From contig CACXUY010000001.1 in assembly GCA_902770965.1 (NCBI GenBank), forward strand, positions 1-64,000: a DNA stretch of 64,000 bases, in the 5' to 3' direction. Positions 25,956 through 34,085 of the stretch are shown in pieces. The notes under the pieces were generated by a model, which saw only the letters and a program-made list of their open reading frames with translations, made no database searches and had not been told where the DNA came from. The translations under genes were made by a program, and so were the position numbers. Positions within the stretch are counted from its first letter, which is position 1. Each line of letters starts with the position of its first letter. Source of the DNA: an uncultured Lachnospiraceae bacterium. GTDB taxonomy: Bacteria; Bacillota; Clostridia; Lachnospirales; Lachnospiraceae.

Positions 25956-26846
25956 TTATTCCGCTGCCGCGTTCTTGGTGATCGTACCGAGCTTCCACGT
26001 AACATCGGAAGTCTTGATGGTCGTCGTAACTGTGGTGGCTATATAGCTGCCGGGAGAGTCGGGGTCAGGCTTTGGAGACGAATCCGTGTTGTCAGTGAAT
26101 GTCCTTTCCGTCTCATGGAATTCGGGCTGTAGCGTGATAACGAGGCTGAAATTCTGAGACACCACCTCCTCCGGGTTTTTGTACCACAGAGTAAGTATGA
26201 TAGTGCCGTCCTTCTCTACGTTGTATTTTCCTGTTATCTTCAAGATCTCATTATTGTTGGAATGCTCCATAGTGAAAGTCCCGGACTCTTCATTTTTATT
26301 TTTACTGGATGAAAAGGATAGACCCATTGCTATATCATTGTTGCAATTCTGGCTTCCAAAAAGGTAATTTACTGCCCTTTCAGACAGAAAGCTTCTATCG
26401 TCAGTTGTAGAGTAGAAAGGCTGGTCGGTATCTGTCACCTTCTTGACGCTCTCGAATATGTATTCTCCGGTATCAGTCGTGTTTCGTCTGTAAAGAGTAG
26501 TTTCATATGCGTATGTCTTCTCCGGAAAGCCTGCTTTGGGAGTAAGCTTATCATCCTCGATGTCATACTTAGTCGTCTCCGTCTCCTGACGAGTCCTGAC
26601 GATCCTTATCTCCTTATCCGTCAGCTCCCTGGCCAGCAGTTGGGCGGCGGAGGCGACGCTGTAATACCTCTGGTCCGACTCCCCCAGCTTGCTCATGCGG
26701 CCGGCCGATGCCGTGCCGGCCGCAAGTACCACGGAGCCGATCACGGTGCACACCAAAAAGAGCAGCAGCGCGAAGATCAGCGAGGCGCCCCTGTTCGATC
26801 TTATCTTGGCGGACATCATTCTCCGCAGTAAACTTATCTTCATCAT
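25956..26846 (-). CDS. PilX/GspK-like minor pilin (296 aa)
   Basis: The N-terminus has a basic leader ending G20 and a hydrophobic helix ASLIFALLLFLVCTVIGSVV. The +5 residue is Phe, not Glu; tip-located GspK/PilX minor pilins often lack Glu5. A helical segment (RYYSVASAAQLLARELTD) typical of PilX-like proteins follows, then a beta-rich domain. It is the first gene of the pseudopilin cluster, so its promoter must lie in the 403-bp gap upstream. No assembly ATPase or platform protein is encoded nearby. Confidence 0.78.
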   Translation of the reverse strand: MMKISLLRRMMSAKIRSNRGASLIFALLLFLVCTVIGSVVLAAGTASAGRMSKLGESDQRYYSVASAAQLLARELTDKEIRIVRTRQETETTKYDIEDDKLTPKAGFPEKTYAYETTLYRRNTTDTGEYIFESVKKVTDTDQPFYSTTDDRSFLSERAVNYLFGSQNCNNDIAMGLSFSSSKNKNEESGTFTMEHSNNNEILKITGKYNVEKDGTIILTLWYKNPEEVVSQNFSLVITLQPEFHETERTFTDNTDSSPKPDPDSPGSYIATTVTTTIKTSDVTWKLGTITKNAAAE

Positions 26847-26923
26847 ATTTCATTCCTCACAGCTGTCTTCATGCCATTTCAACAAATATATCACTGCGTA
26901 TCGTCTTGTGGTGGTCTGATCGC

Positions 26924-26946
26924 ATGATATATATCATTCATATGAA
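26924..26946. promoter_or_regulatory. Adjoining palindromes, possible operator
   Basis: ATGATATATATCAT (26924-26937) and TTCATATGAA (26937-26946) are both perfect palindromes and share one base. They lie ~80-100 bp ahead of the first pseudopilin gene. Confidence 0.35.
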
Positions 26947-26967
26947 ATGAACTTGTTCCATTCTATT

Positions 26968-27003
26968 TATATGTACTTCTATATGTACTTCTATATGTAC
27001 TTC
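26968..27003. repeat. Three perfect 12-bp direct repeats
   Basis: TATATGTACTTC occurs three times without spacers at 26968, 26980 and 26992. At 12 bp the period is slightly over one helical turn; the array could bind a regulator or vary in copy number. Confidence 0.8.
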
Positions 27004-27200
27004 GTGTGATGTCTTGCGCTTCGTGCAGTGTATTAATTCGACGTGCGGGTCATGTCAGTAATGGCCGTAAATATATTATTATATTTTTGTAACTATTCAC
27101 CTTATATTTTAACTCAATAGGACTTTAAATGCACTACATTTTTTTTGCAATATCCGACAAAAACCTAACCAGTTTTATTAATATTACATGTTTTGTAACC

Positions 27201-27262
27201 ATTCAGTACACCAGACTCGGGATGCACCACGTCCCTCGCTGCGGAACGGTCATCCGCAGGCT
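27201..27262. repeat. Palindromic repeat family copy (4 of 4) overlapping a gene end
   Basis: It begins ATTCAG after GTAACC and keeps CCAGACTCGGGATGC. The stem GGGATG pairs with CGTCCC through a T-G wobble. Its right part runs into the last codons and stop (27250-27252) of the GGDEF gene. A further isolated GTAACTATTCA end lies at about 27099. Confidence 0.7.
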
Positions 27263-29676
27263 CCGGGTATCGCCCTGTAAGCACTACCTTCATAGCGATG
27301 CTTGATCTCATACATGGCCTTGTCCGCAAGCCTGTACAGCTCGTCCTGACTGAAGGTATCCTCCGGCCAGACAGCTATCCCGATGCAGACAGTCACGACC
27401 AGCCCCCCGTCCGCTGTGTCGATGGGCTGATCCATGGCGGAGCATATCCTCTCGGCGATGAACCTGGCCCTGTCCTTGATCGGCTCATCCTGCTCCTGTA
27501 CGACCACAAGGAATTCATCCCCGCCGATGCGGACCGCTATGATGCCATCACCAAGCGCCGAAAGCCTTCTTCCGGTCTCCTTCAGCACCTGGTCGCCTAC
27601 ATCATGGCCATGCCTGTCATTGACCTGTTTGAAATAGTTGAGGTCTATCAGAAGAAAGGCGAAGGGAACGGTCCCCTTAGTGAGTTCACCCAGCAGAGCC
27701 CTGCCGAATCTCCTGTTGTACAGTCCGGTAAGCTCATCCGTACCGGATATATGCTTGAGATGCTCATTCACCATCTCAAGCGCCGCTGTCTTCTCCTTGA
27801 CCACCTGTTCCAGATGCTGATTTTCCATCCGCTGATGTTCGATAAGCTCGGAGCTGTATACATTTGCCTGCATGGACTTACATATTATAATATATGCCAG
27901 CACGGCCAATAATATCATATAAATGTCTCTCGGGTCGAAGAAGCCTGTGACATAGAGAACGGAGCTGACAAGAAGGGTTCCGACCGAGGCTGTCCAGATC
28001 ACCTTGTCCTGGACATGGTCTCCAAATCTGATGGACGCGCCCCCTTTCTTCCTCTCGCAAAGCTCCGGGTCGCTCTCGGCCCATGAATATATGACCAAGC
28101 CGAGCACCCCGATCGACTCGGTCACCAGGGAAAGGGGAGTCTGTCCTGTTACCAGAAAAAAGACTCTGCTAAGCTCGATGAAGCTGAATACCGTGAGGAT
28201 GATCGCGGAACAGTTCGTCCTGTGGGTATGTCCCCGGAATCCCGTCTGCAGCATGATCGTTATTACCATCACGATAGTGAAAATGATCACGAAGAAGTAG
28301 AGCGTGACTGCCAGCCTTCCCAGACTGATCGCCTCTCCGCCATACATCTTTCCCATGATTATCTTCTGCACTATCATGAAGATCATGAAGGATATGGCGA
28401 ACGCATGCAGCATCACCCTGCGGAAATGCAGCTGGTTGAATTCACTTTTTGACAGCAGGATAAGACCTGCCACGAAGCAGCACTCCGGCAAAAAGGAGCT
28501 GAACGCGGCTGCTGTCCCGAGAATAGAAGCCGCCCCGGTTCCGCCCTTCGCGGACAGGATCAAGGCCACGATACGGCAGCCCTCCATGACTATCCACGCT
28601 CCGAAGCCCACAAGATACGCTGACCCGATCCCCCTGTACCGCCCCTGGGTATCCCTTGACGTCACTATCAGGCCGATAGACGCCAAAGCCGTGAATATAG
28701 AAAAAGCCCTGTATGCCACATCCTGGGACATCACCGCCATCAGCATCGCCCCGGTCCACATCGCCACCGCGAACGGCAGCAGCAGCCTGGTCATACTCCC
28801 TAACACTTTCACCGCGCTGCCATCGTGAACCATATCGGCAGATATCATGCCTCCTGTTACGGCGTCTCTCTCCCTGGAGCCGTCATGCCCTGACCTTTCA
28901 TCCTTATCATCCGATATTGACATGCTCTCAAGCACGGCTTGGCGAAGGTCGGTTTCTGAATAGTGCTGTCCGTTTTTTTCTGCGGCAGCAGCTTTTTGGG
29001 CTGTCTCAACCCGGTTTGCCGCTATGTTCGCGTTACGCCTTATGATGCCGGAGAGGACTGTGTCTATCATGAATATCGCTAGGAATCGAGGCAGGGCGTA
29101 ATGCTCGAAAAGCCGGAGAAGCCTCTCCGGGGGGCAGGCGGCAAGCCTTTGAGCGAGAGTAAACGGCTCCGTGCCCATATAGTCCGGAAAAAAGTTACGA
29201 TCAGGCAGGCCTAAGAAATAACCGCCATAAACAGAAATGAGCACGAGAAGCGCCGTTCCAAGCAGATCCCAGCCAAGAAGGCTGCCCTTATAAGCATACT
29301 GGGCGGCATACACGCCCGGCAGCACCATCAAGAGTACGGCATGGAACGTGAGGACTATGCAAGTGGCAGCGATACCGATGAAAGCTGATATTAGTATTAT
29401 GAATCTGAAGCCGCCCCAGAAGAGAATGGATTCCTCATCGGAAGAAATGAGCCAATCATGGAATATGAATACGATTATTGGGAGGGAAAAAGAGACTGCC
29501 GCCAATATCACCGCCACGTTCATTGTGTGTGGCTCCACGGTAAATATCCCCATTCTGTTCAGCCATGCGCAGAGCACGACTATGGCGCAGAGCACCGCAT
29601 GGCATTTCAAATTAAACTCATTGGCTTCCGCTTCCATTGCAAGCCGAAAATCTTTTTCTGGGTTATTATCTTTCAT
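27250..29676 (-). CDS. Polytopic membrane diguanylate cyclase (GGDEF)
   Basis: An 808-residue protein. Roughly fourteen hydrophobic segments occupy residues 25-610, interrupted by a hydrophilic loop (about 205-285). A coiled linker leads to a GGDEF domain (about 640-800). The start of the domain has DELTGLYNRR, the metal-site Asp is in LLIDLNYFKQVND, and the active-site motif is an intact GGDEF at 718-722. No RxxD inhibitory site is found five residues before the motif, so product inhibition may be weak. This is the only clearly active cyclase in the window. It is transcribed away from the pel locus across a 489-bp gap. The ribosome site is weak. Confidence 0.9.
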   Translation of the reverse strand: MKDNNPEKDFRLAMEAEANEFNLKCHAVLCAIVVLCAWLNRMGIFTVEPHTMNVAVILAAVSFSLPIIVFIFHDWLISSDEESILFWGGFRFIILISAFIGIAATCIVLTFHAVLLMVLPGVYAAQYAYKGSLLGWDLLGTALLVLISVYGGYFLGLPDRNFFPDYMGTEPFTLAQRLAACPPERLLRLFEHYALPRFLAIFMIDTVLSGIIRRNANIAANRVETAQKAAAAEKNGQHYSETDLRQAVLESMSISDDKDERSGHDGSRERDAVTGGMISADMVHDGSAVKVLGSMTRLLLPFAVAMWTGAMLMAVMSQDVAYRAFSIFTALASIGLIVTSRDTQGRYRGIGSAYLVGFGAWIVMEGCRIVALILSAKGGTGAASILGTAAAFSSFLPECCFVAGLILLSKSEFNQLHFRRVMLHAFAISFMIFMIVQKIIMGKMYGGEAISLGRLAVTLYFFVIIFTIVMVITIMLQTGFRGHTHRTNCSAIILTVFSFIELSRVFFLVTGQTPLSLVTESIGVLGLVIYSWAESDPELCERKKGGASIRFGDHVQDKVIWTASVGTLLVSSVLYVTGFFDPRDIYMILLAVLAYIIICKSMQANVYSSELIEHQRMENQHLEQVVKEKTAALEMVNEHLKHISGTDELTGLYNRRFGRALLGELTKGTVPFAFLLIDLNYFKQVNDRHGHDVGDQVLKETGRRLSALGDGIIAVRIGGDEFLVVVQEQDEPIKDRARFIAERICSAMDQPIDTADGGLVVTVCIGIAVWPEDTFSQDELYRLADKAMYEIKHRYEGSAYRAIPGACG

Positions 29677-29729
29677 TTTTCTGTTCTTTCATTGCATATC
29701 CGAGCCGGAGCTTTTATGACTCTACCTTA

Positions 29730-29735
29730 ATTATA
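29730..29735 (-). promoter_or_regulatory. Possible -10 of the GGDEF gene
   Basis: A perfect TATAAT read leftward, inside the palindrome TAATTATATAATTA, would start a ~47-nt leader. No good -35 is seen. Confidence 0.3.
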
Positions 29736-30165
29736 TAATTACGTCTATCTTAATCATCTTGAATGAGTTGGAATACCTGACGAATATCGTATTTGTATAG
29801 ATAGTATAAACAAACACTTAAAAATATTCAAGACCGAAAACTGAAAAACATCCTCTTAGCATCATTGATATACCGATTACTCATCGAATATTTACAAGGC
29901 AATTGACATTTAGAAACACCTATGTTAGCATTACCACAACCTGTTCATCAGCGGCAAAGAGGTCTTCGTTCCCTTTTTGCATTTTCTTTTTTATCCTTCT
30001 TTTTCCGACTTGTCTGCCACACTATTCCTGATCGTTCCAGCATAATAATCAAATACTTTACGGCATGTTCTGATCGCGTTAAACGCTATGTATCATTCAT
30101 ATCCCCCTTGGGGATGATAAGACCATTTACCGGAAATCATCATCATTCACAACAGGAGCACACCC
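29736..30165. other. Divergent gap between the cyclase gene and the pel locus
   Basis: AT-rich, without a gene. Apart from the candidate pel promoter there is a small hairpin (CCCCC with GGGG near 30102). I looked for the conserved blocks of c-di-GMP-I riboswitches and did not find them. Confidence 0.4.
29903..29931 (+). promoter_or_regulatory. Candidate promoter of the pel locus
   Basis: A perfect TTGACA (29903-29908), 17 bases, then TAGCAT (29926-29931), which matches TATAAT at four positions. The leader to the TTG start at 30166 would be ~230 nt. Confidence 0.55.
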
Positions 30166-32766
30166 TTGAATATCTTACTTATAGGCGGCTCAGACAATCT
30201 TTCAAATCGATTAATCGCCTCGCTTAACAAAGAAGGACACCGTGTCTCAGTCCTGACAGGTTCCTACAACTCAGGGAAAAAGTACGGCAAAATCTTCGAA
30301 AGGTACAATTTTCCATATTCCAGCAACGTACTGACGGAAATATTCGACAGCGTATCTCCGGATCTGACCATCTGCATGGGCATTCATGACAGCAATTATA
30401 AATGGGAAGATATACAGAAGGATTCTGTCAACTTCCTCTCTGCTTTCATGAATATACTGAACGCCTATTCCGCTCTGGGAAGAGGACGCCTCGTCCTGCT
30501 CTCCTCCGACGCGGTATACAGGGATTCCTTCTCTTACCTTATACCCGAACAGACCGAACCGGATGCCAATGACCTGCGCGGCCTTGCGCTGGTGCAGGCA
30601 GAGAGTATGTGCGAGAGATACCGTTCGGGCTTCGGATCGGATATCCTGACCATAAGGCTGAGCGGCAATTACTGGCAGCCCAGGACATTGGACGACATAG
30701 GCGACCCGGTATCACGCATGTGCCTCCGCGTACTGAAGGACGGACGGGTCGTCACCGTATCCCACAGAAGCATCATGCTTATCCACAACTCCGACGCGGC
30801 TTTCTTCATCACCAAGCTCGCGCTTTCTGAAAACAGGCAGCATTCTGTCTATAATCTCTCGTCGGGTGTGCCCATATCGCTCAGCGATCTTGCGAGTATA
30901 GTAAATACTGTCGCCGCCGAGGCCCTTGAGAAGCAAAAGAGCTTCTTACAAAAGGACAGCCAAGGCTCCGCGGATGAAGGAGACGCAAAGAGCAGTCCGA
31001 AAAACAGCCGGGAAGGCAGCCAGGAGAGCGGCTTGATGGCAAGCCTGAAAAGCATACTTAAAGGAAGCCCGAAGGGAGATTCTGACATAGCGCCGGATAA
31101 CGGCTCTGAGCCTAATGCGGATCTTGATCCCACATCCCTCGGGAATCCCGACGGCCATGATACAGAAGCCTCTGTCAATGCTTTTTATGATGATCCATAC
31201 GATGGATTCGACGATCATTATGACGATGAATATGACTGGGACGCCCACGAGAGGGATAGGGAACACACCGGGGCGGCAATCTGGCCCGGCAGCATCGAGG
31301 CTTCCGATGAAACCGTAACGATAAGGAGCATGGGCGTTGACCACGGGCAGGAAGCCCTCGGCGGCGATTTACAATCACTGCTGAGCACAGAGCGCTTCTC
31401 GAAGGAATTCGGCATCAACCACCTCGCCGACCTGAAGGAAAAGATCAGTGAGACGATAACCTACATGCTCAAGCATAAGGCCATCTTCCTGGTCGATGAT
31501 TCAAAGCCCCCGGGACTGTTGGAGCAGATCATAGAGAACCTGAAACAGCTGGCCATGTTTTCTATCCCCTACCTTGAGAATATTATCTGTTTCGTGATCG
31601 TCTTCATCGCCAGCTCATACCTGAAAGACAGCAAATTCTTCTCCCGAATAGACCTTTACCTGTTGTATGTCATGCTTTTCTCCATACTATACGGTCAGAC
31701 ACAGTCCACTGTTTCTGCATTCCTCTCGATCTTCAGCCTCGTGATCCCTGCATTCTCAGACAAGTCGCTGTCCCAGATAATTATGGACTACAGCACCTAT
31801 GTGTGGATCGCCCAGCTCTTTATAGTCGGTCTGGCCATAGGCTATCTCAAGGACAGGCTGCAGGAGCAGAGAGACGAGGCCAAGGACGACCACGAGTACA
31901 TGACAGCACAGGTGGACGATATCCGGGACATCAACAGCACCAACAGCCGCGTTAAGGACACCCTCGAGACGCAGCTTATCAATCAGGAAAACAGCGTCAC
32001 AAAGATATATGAGATAACGTCCGGACTTAACCAGTACAACTCCGTAGACGTCCTCTTCCAGGGGACCGAGATCATCTGCCGCATCATGGGAAGCCGCGAC
32101 GTGTCTGTCTACGTGCTTTATGAAGGCAGCCCCTACGCCCGCCTGTTCACCGCGACATCCGAACGCGCGAGGCAGTTCGGGAAGTCCTTCAGATTCAAAG
32201 AAGAGTCTGGAGATATGTACGCTGCGTTCCAGGCAAGGAAGCCCTATGTCAACAGAACCTGGGATCAGAGATATCCTTCCATCGCTAACCTAGTATACGA
32301 AGGCGACATAAACCATTTTGTGATCATGGTCTGGAATCTCCCTCTTGAAAAGCTCAACCAGGGGCAGGCCAACCTGCTGAAGGTCGTCTGTATGCTCACT
32401 AAGGAATCCGTATTCCGCGCCCAGAGGTATTTTGACGCGGTACGGCACGAGCAGGTTGTGGAAGATACGGACATCCTGCTAAGAGAGCCCTTCCGCCACA
32501 TGGTGGATATATACGACTCAGCTGCAGCGAAGCATCTGACTGATTTCATGGTGCTGAGAGTGATGCTGCTGCCCGAAGGACTCAAGGCTACCGCCGAGCT
32601 GCTGCGCACGCTCATCCGTCCCAATGACCAGCTGGGCCTTGGCCTCAGGAAAGACGCGGTCTACGTTCTTTTGTCCAATGCCACGTCCGATGAGGGCGAA
32701 TTTGTCATCGAGCGCCTTGCCGGCGTAGGGCTTACGGCCGTGAACGCTAATCACGAGCTTATCTGA
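30166..32766 (+). CDS. pelD: PelD: c-di-GMP receptor with N-terminal degenerate SDR domain
   Basis: Domain order: an SDR/NAD-epimerase-like fold (1-~265), an acidic Ser/Asp-rich linker (~265-400), four membrane helices (about 460-565), a coiled coil, a GAF domain (about 620-745) and a degenerate GGDEF domain. The last part keeps the inhibitory-site motif R818-P-N-D821, placed five residues before LRKDA, which replaces GGDEF. This is how P. aeruginosa PelD binds c-di-GMP without making it. The SDR half lacks the YxxxK catalytic pair and has a poor glycine motif (IGGSDNLS), so it looks non-catalytic. The start is TTG with AGGAG 8 bases before. It heads the locus and would switch on PelF/PelG when c-di-GMP is high. 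Confidence 0.88.
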   Translation: MNILLIGGSDNLSNRLIASLNKEGHRVSVLTGSYNSGKKYGKIFERYNFPYSSNVLTEIFDSVSPDLTICMGIHDSNYKWEDIQKDSVNFLSAFMNILNAYSALGRGRLVLLSSDAVYRDSFSYLIPEQTEPDANDLRGLALVQAESMCERYRSGFGSDILTIRLSGNYWQPRTLDDIGDPVSRMCLRVLKDGRVVTVSHRSIMLIHNSDAAFFITKLALSENRQHSVYNLSSGVPISLSDLASIVNTVAAEALEKQKSFLQKDSQGSADEGDAKSSPKNSREGSQESGLMASLKSILKGSPKGDSDIAPDNGSEPNADLDPTSLGNPDGHDTEASVNAFYDDPYDGFDDHYDDEYDWDAHERDREHTGAAIWPGSIEASDETVTIRSMGVDHGQEALGGDLQSLLSTERFSKEFGINHLADLKEKISETITYMLKHKAIFLVDDSKPPGLLEQIIENLKQLAMFSIPYLENIICFVIVFIASSYLKDSKFFSRIDLYLLYVMLFSILYGQTQSTVSAFLSIFSLVIPAFSDKSLSQIIMDYSTYVWIAQLFIVGLAIGYLKDRLQEQRDEAKDDHEYMTAQVDDIRDINSTNSRVKDTLETQLINQENSVTKIYEITSGLNQYNSVDVLFQGTEIICRIMGSRDVSVYVLYEGSPYARLFTATSERARQFGKSFRFKEESGDMYAAFQARKPYVNRTWDQRYPSIANLVYEGDINHFVIMVWNLPLEKLNQGQANLLKVVCMLTKESVFRAQRYFDAVRHEQVVEDTDILLREPFRHMVDIYDSAAAKHLTDFMVLRVMLLPEGLKATAELLRTLIRPNDQLGLGLRKDAVYVLLSNATSDEGEFVIERLAGVGLTAVNANHELI

Positions 32767-32846
32767 CCTGCATGCGCGATGCTGCCATAAATATAAGCCA
32801 GACGACAGGAACTTTTATATTAACACATGATTAATAAGGTAAGAAA

Positions 32847-34070
32847 ATGAGTCTGACCTATGATTTACGAGTATTTATCCTGATTATTATCGTCAATACG
32901 ATAATCACTGTCATATACATCATATTCAATCTGCTGAGGAAGAAAAACCGAAGGAACAGCTTCCTGCTCAAGAGCCTCGTCATGCTCCTGTGTCCTATCG
33001 TCGGCCCCGTGTACATCATAATCAGCCGCCTCATCATTGTGGTCTTCTTTCGCAAGCCGGTTAATCTCGAGGACGTCATTTTCTCAAAGGAACGAGAAAG
33101 CATCCTTGTAAATGCCGAGGAAGAAAAGGAGCGCAACTTAGTGCCCATAGAGGACGCTATGCTGATCAGCGGGAAGGAGGACTCCAGGGCACTTCTGCTG
33201 GATGTCATAAAGAGAGAACCTCGGAAAACATTATTCAGTATATCGCTGGCTCTCGACAGCCCTGACAGCGAGCTTTCGCACTATGCCGCATCCGTCATAC
33301 AATCCGAAACGGCCAAGATACATCGTTTCGTACATGAAACCAGGACACGTATCCTTGAGATCGAAGAAGACCTCAGAAAAAGGGAAGGGGCTTCCGATGA
33401 GGTCCGCTACCGCACGGACGCGGGCGAACGTTTCTTCGCCCGGTGGCTGTACATGATGAGGCTCTCTGATCCGGGATTCGGATCGGATCTCGACTACAGC
33501 AACGGAGAGCGCGGCGCGGAGGTAATAGACGCCAGAGAACTCGAATCATACTATGCCGACATCTCCGAGAAGCTGGAGGAGAGCATGGATTATTCCAAGC
33601 ATAAAGACCTTGCCTTCAAACAGGGGCTTATGGCGAGGGACGGTCACCTTGACGAAAGTAAGACCATTCTGGAGGAGCTTACGGATGAGATGGAATCCGC
33701 GCACAAGCTCATAAGCGAGCTGGACAACATCATTAGTCAGAGAGTGCTGTCGGAATATGACACCAACCACTATCTTGACATACTCGATGAGATATCAAAG
33801 CTCGTTGAAAAGCGAGATGTTCTCACTGAAGACGAGCTTGACCGCAACGTCAAGCTCATGCTCAGCGCCGGCAGGGTCGAGTCCGCGGCTGAGTGGGCTG
33901 ATAAGGCCGCAGCCTGGTATCCCGAATCCCTTGTAAGCTTTTCCTCCAGAATCAGGCTGTGCTTCGCGCGGAATGACCGGGATGGCTTCTTCAGTGCTTT
34001 GGAGGAAATGAAACAGACCGACCTGCAGCTTGACAAAGAAATGCTGGAGCTGGTGCGGTTCTTTGTTTGA
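32847..34070 (+). CDS. pelE: PelE-like protein
   Basis: Two N-terminal membrane helices (about 8-30 and 42-70) are followed by ~330 mostly helical residues with TPR-like character, including long charged helices. This matches the two-helix plus TPR plan of PelE, a scaffold that joins PelD to PelF and PelG in the inner-membrane complex. Position directly after pelD fits the known pelD-pelE order. The call rests on layout and synteny, as PelE proteins diverge quickly. AAGGTAAG precedes the ATG; the next gene starts 15 bp after the stop. Confidence 0.72.
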   Translation: MSLTYDLRVFILIIIVNTIITVIYIIFNLLRKKNRRNSFLLKSLVMLLCPIVGPVYIIISRLIIVVFFRKPVNLEDVIFSKERESILVNAEEEKERNLVPIEDAMLISGKEDSRALLLDVIKREPRKTLFSISLALDSPDSELSHYAASVIQSETAKIHRFVHETRTRILEIEEDLRKREGASDEVRYRTDAGERFFARWLYMMRLSDPGFGSDLDYSNGERGAEVIDARELESYYADISEKLEESMDYSKHKDLAFKQGLMARDGHLDESKTILEELTDEMESAHKLISELDNIISQRVLSEYDTNHYLDILDEISKLVEKRDVLTEDELDRNVKLMLSAGRVESAAEWADKAAAWYPESLVSFSSRIRLCFARNDRDGFFSALEEMKQTDLQLDKEMLELVRFFV

Positions 34071-34085
34071 TAGGAGGTAGATGCC

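Larger units (their letters stand above)
26847..27249. other. Regulatory gap upstream of the pseudopilin cluster
   Basis: The gap holds a repeat array (26968-27003), two adjacent perfect palindromes (26924-26946), a palindromic family repeat (from 27201) and a TTGCAA/TAAAGT pair with 17-bp spacing on the minus strand near 27127-27149. No promoter stands out near the gene start, so the leader may be ~280 nt. Confidence 0.4.

Noticed and set aside
26968-27003. CRISPR-like array
   Set aside because: Repeats are 12 bp and directly adjacent without spacers, and no cas genes are present.
29736-30165. c-di-GMP riboswitch ahead of pelD
   Set aside because: The conserved GEMM blocks were not found in the leader; control is better explained by PelD binding c-di-GMP directly.
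30166-30960. Active UDP-sugar epimerase fused to PelD
   Set aside because: The domain lacks the Tyr/Lys pair and has a poor glycine motif, so an active enzyme cannot be claimed.
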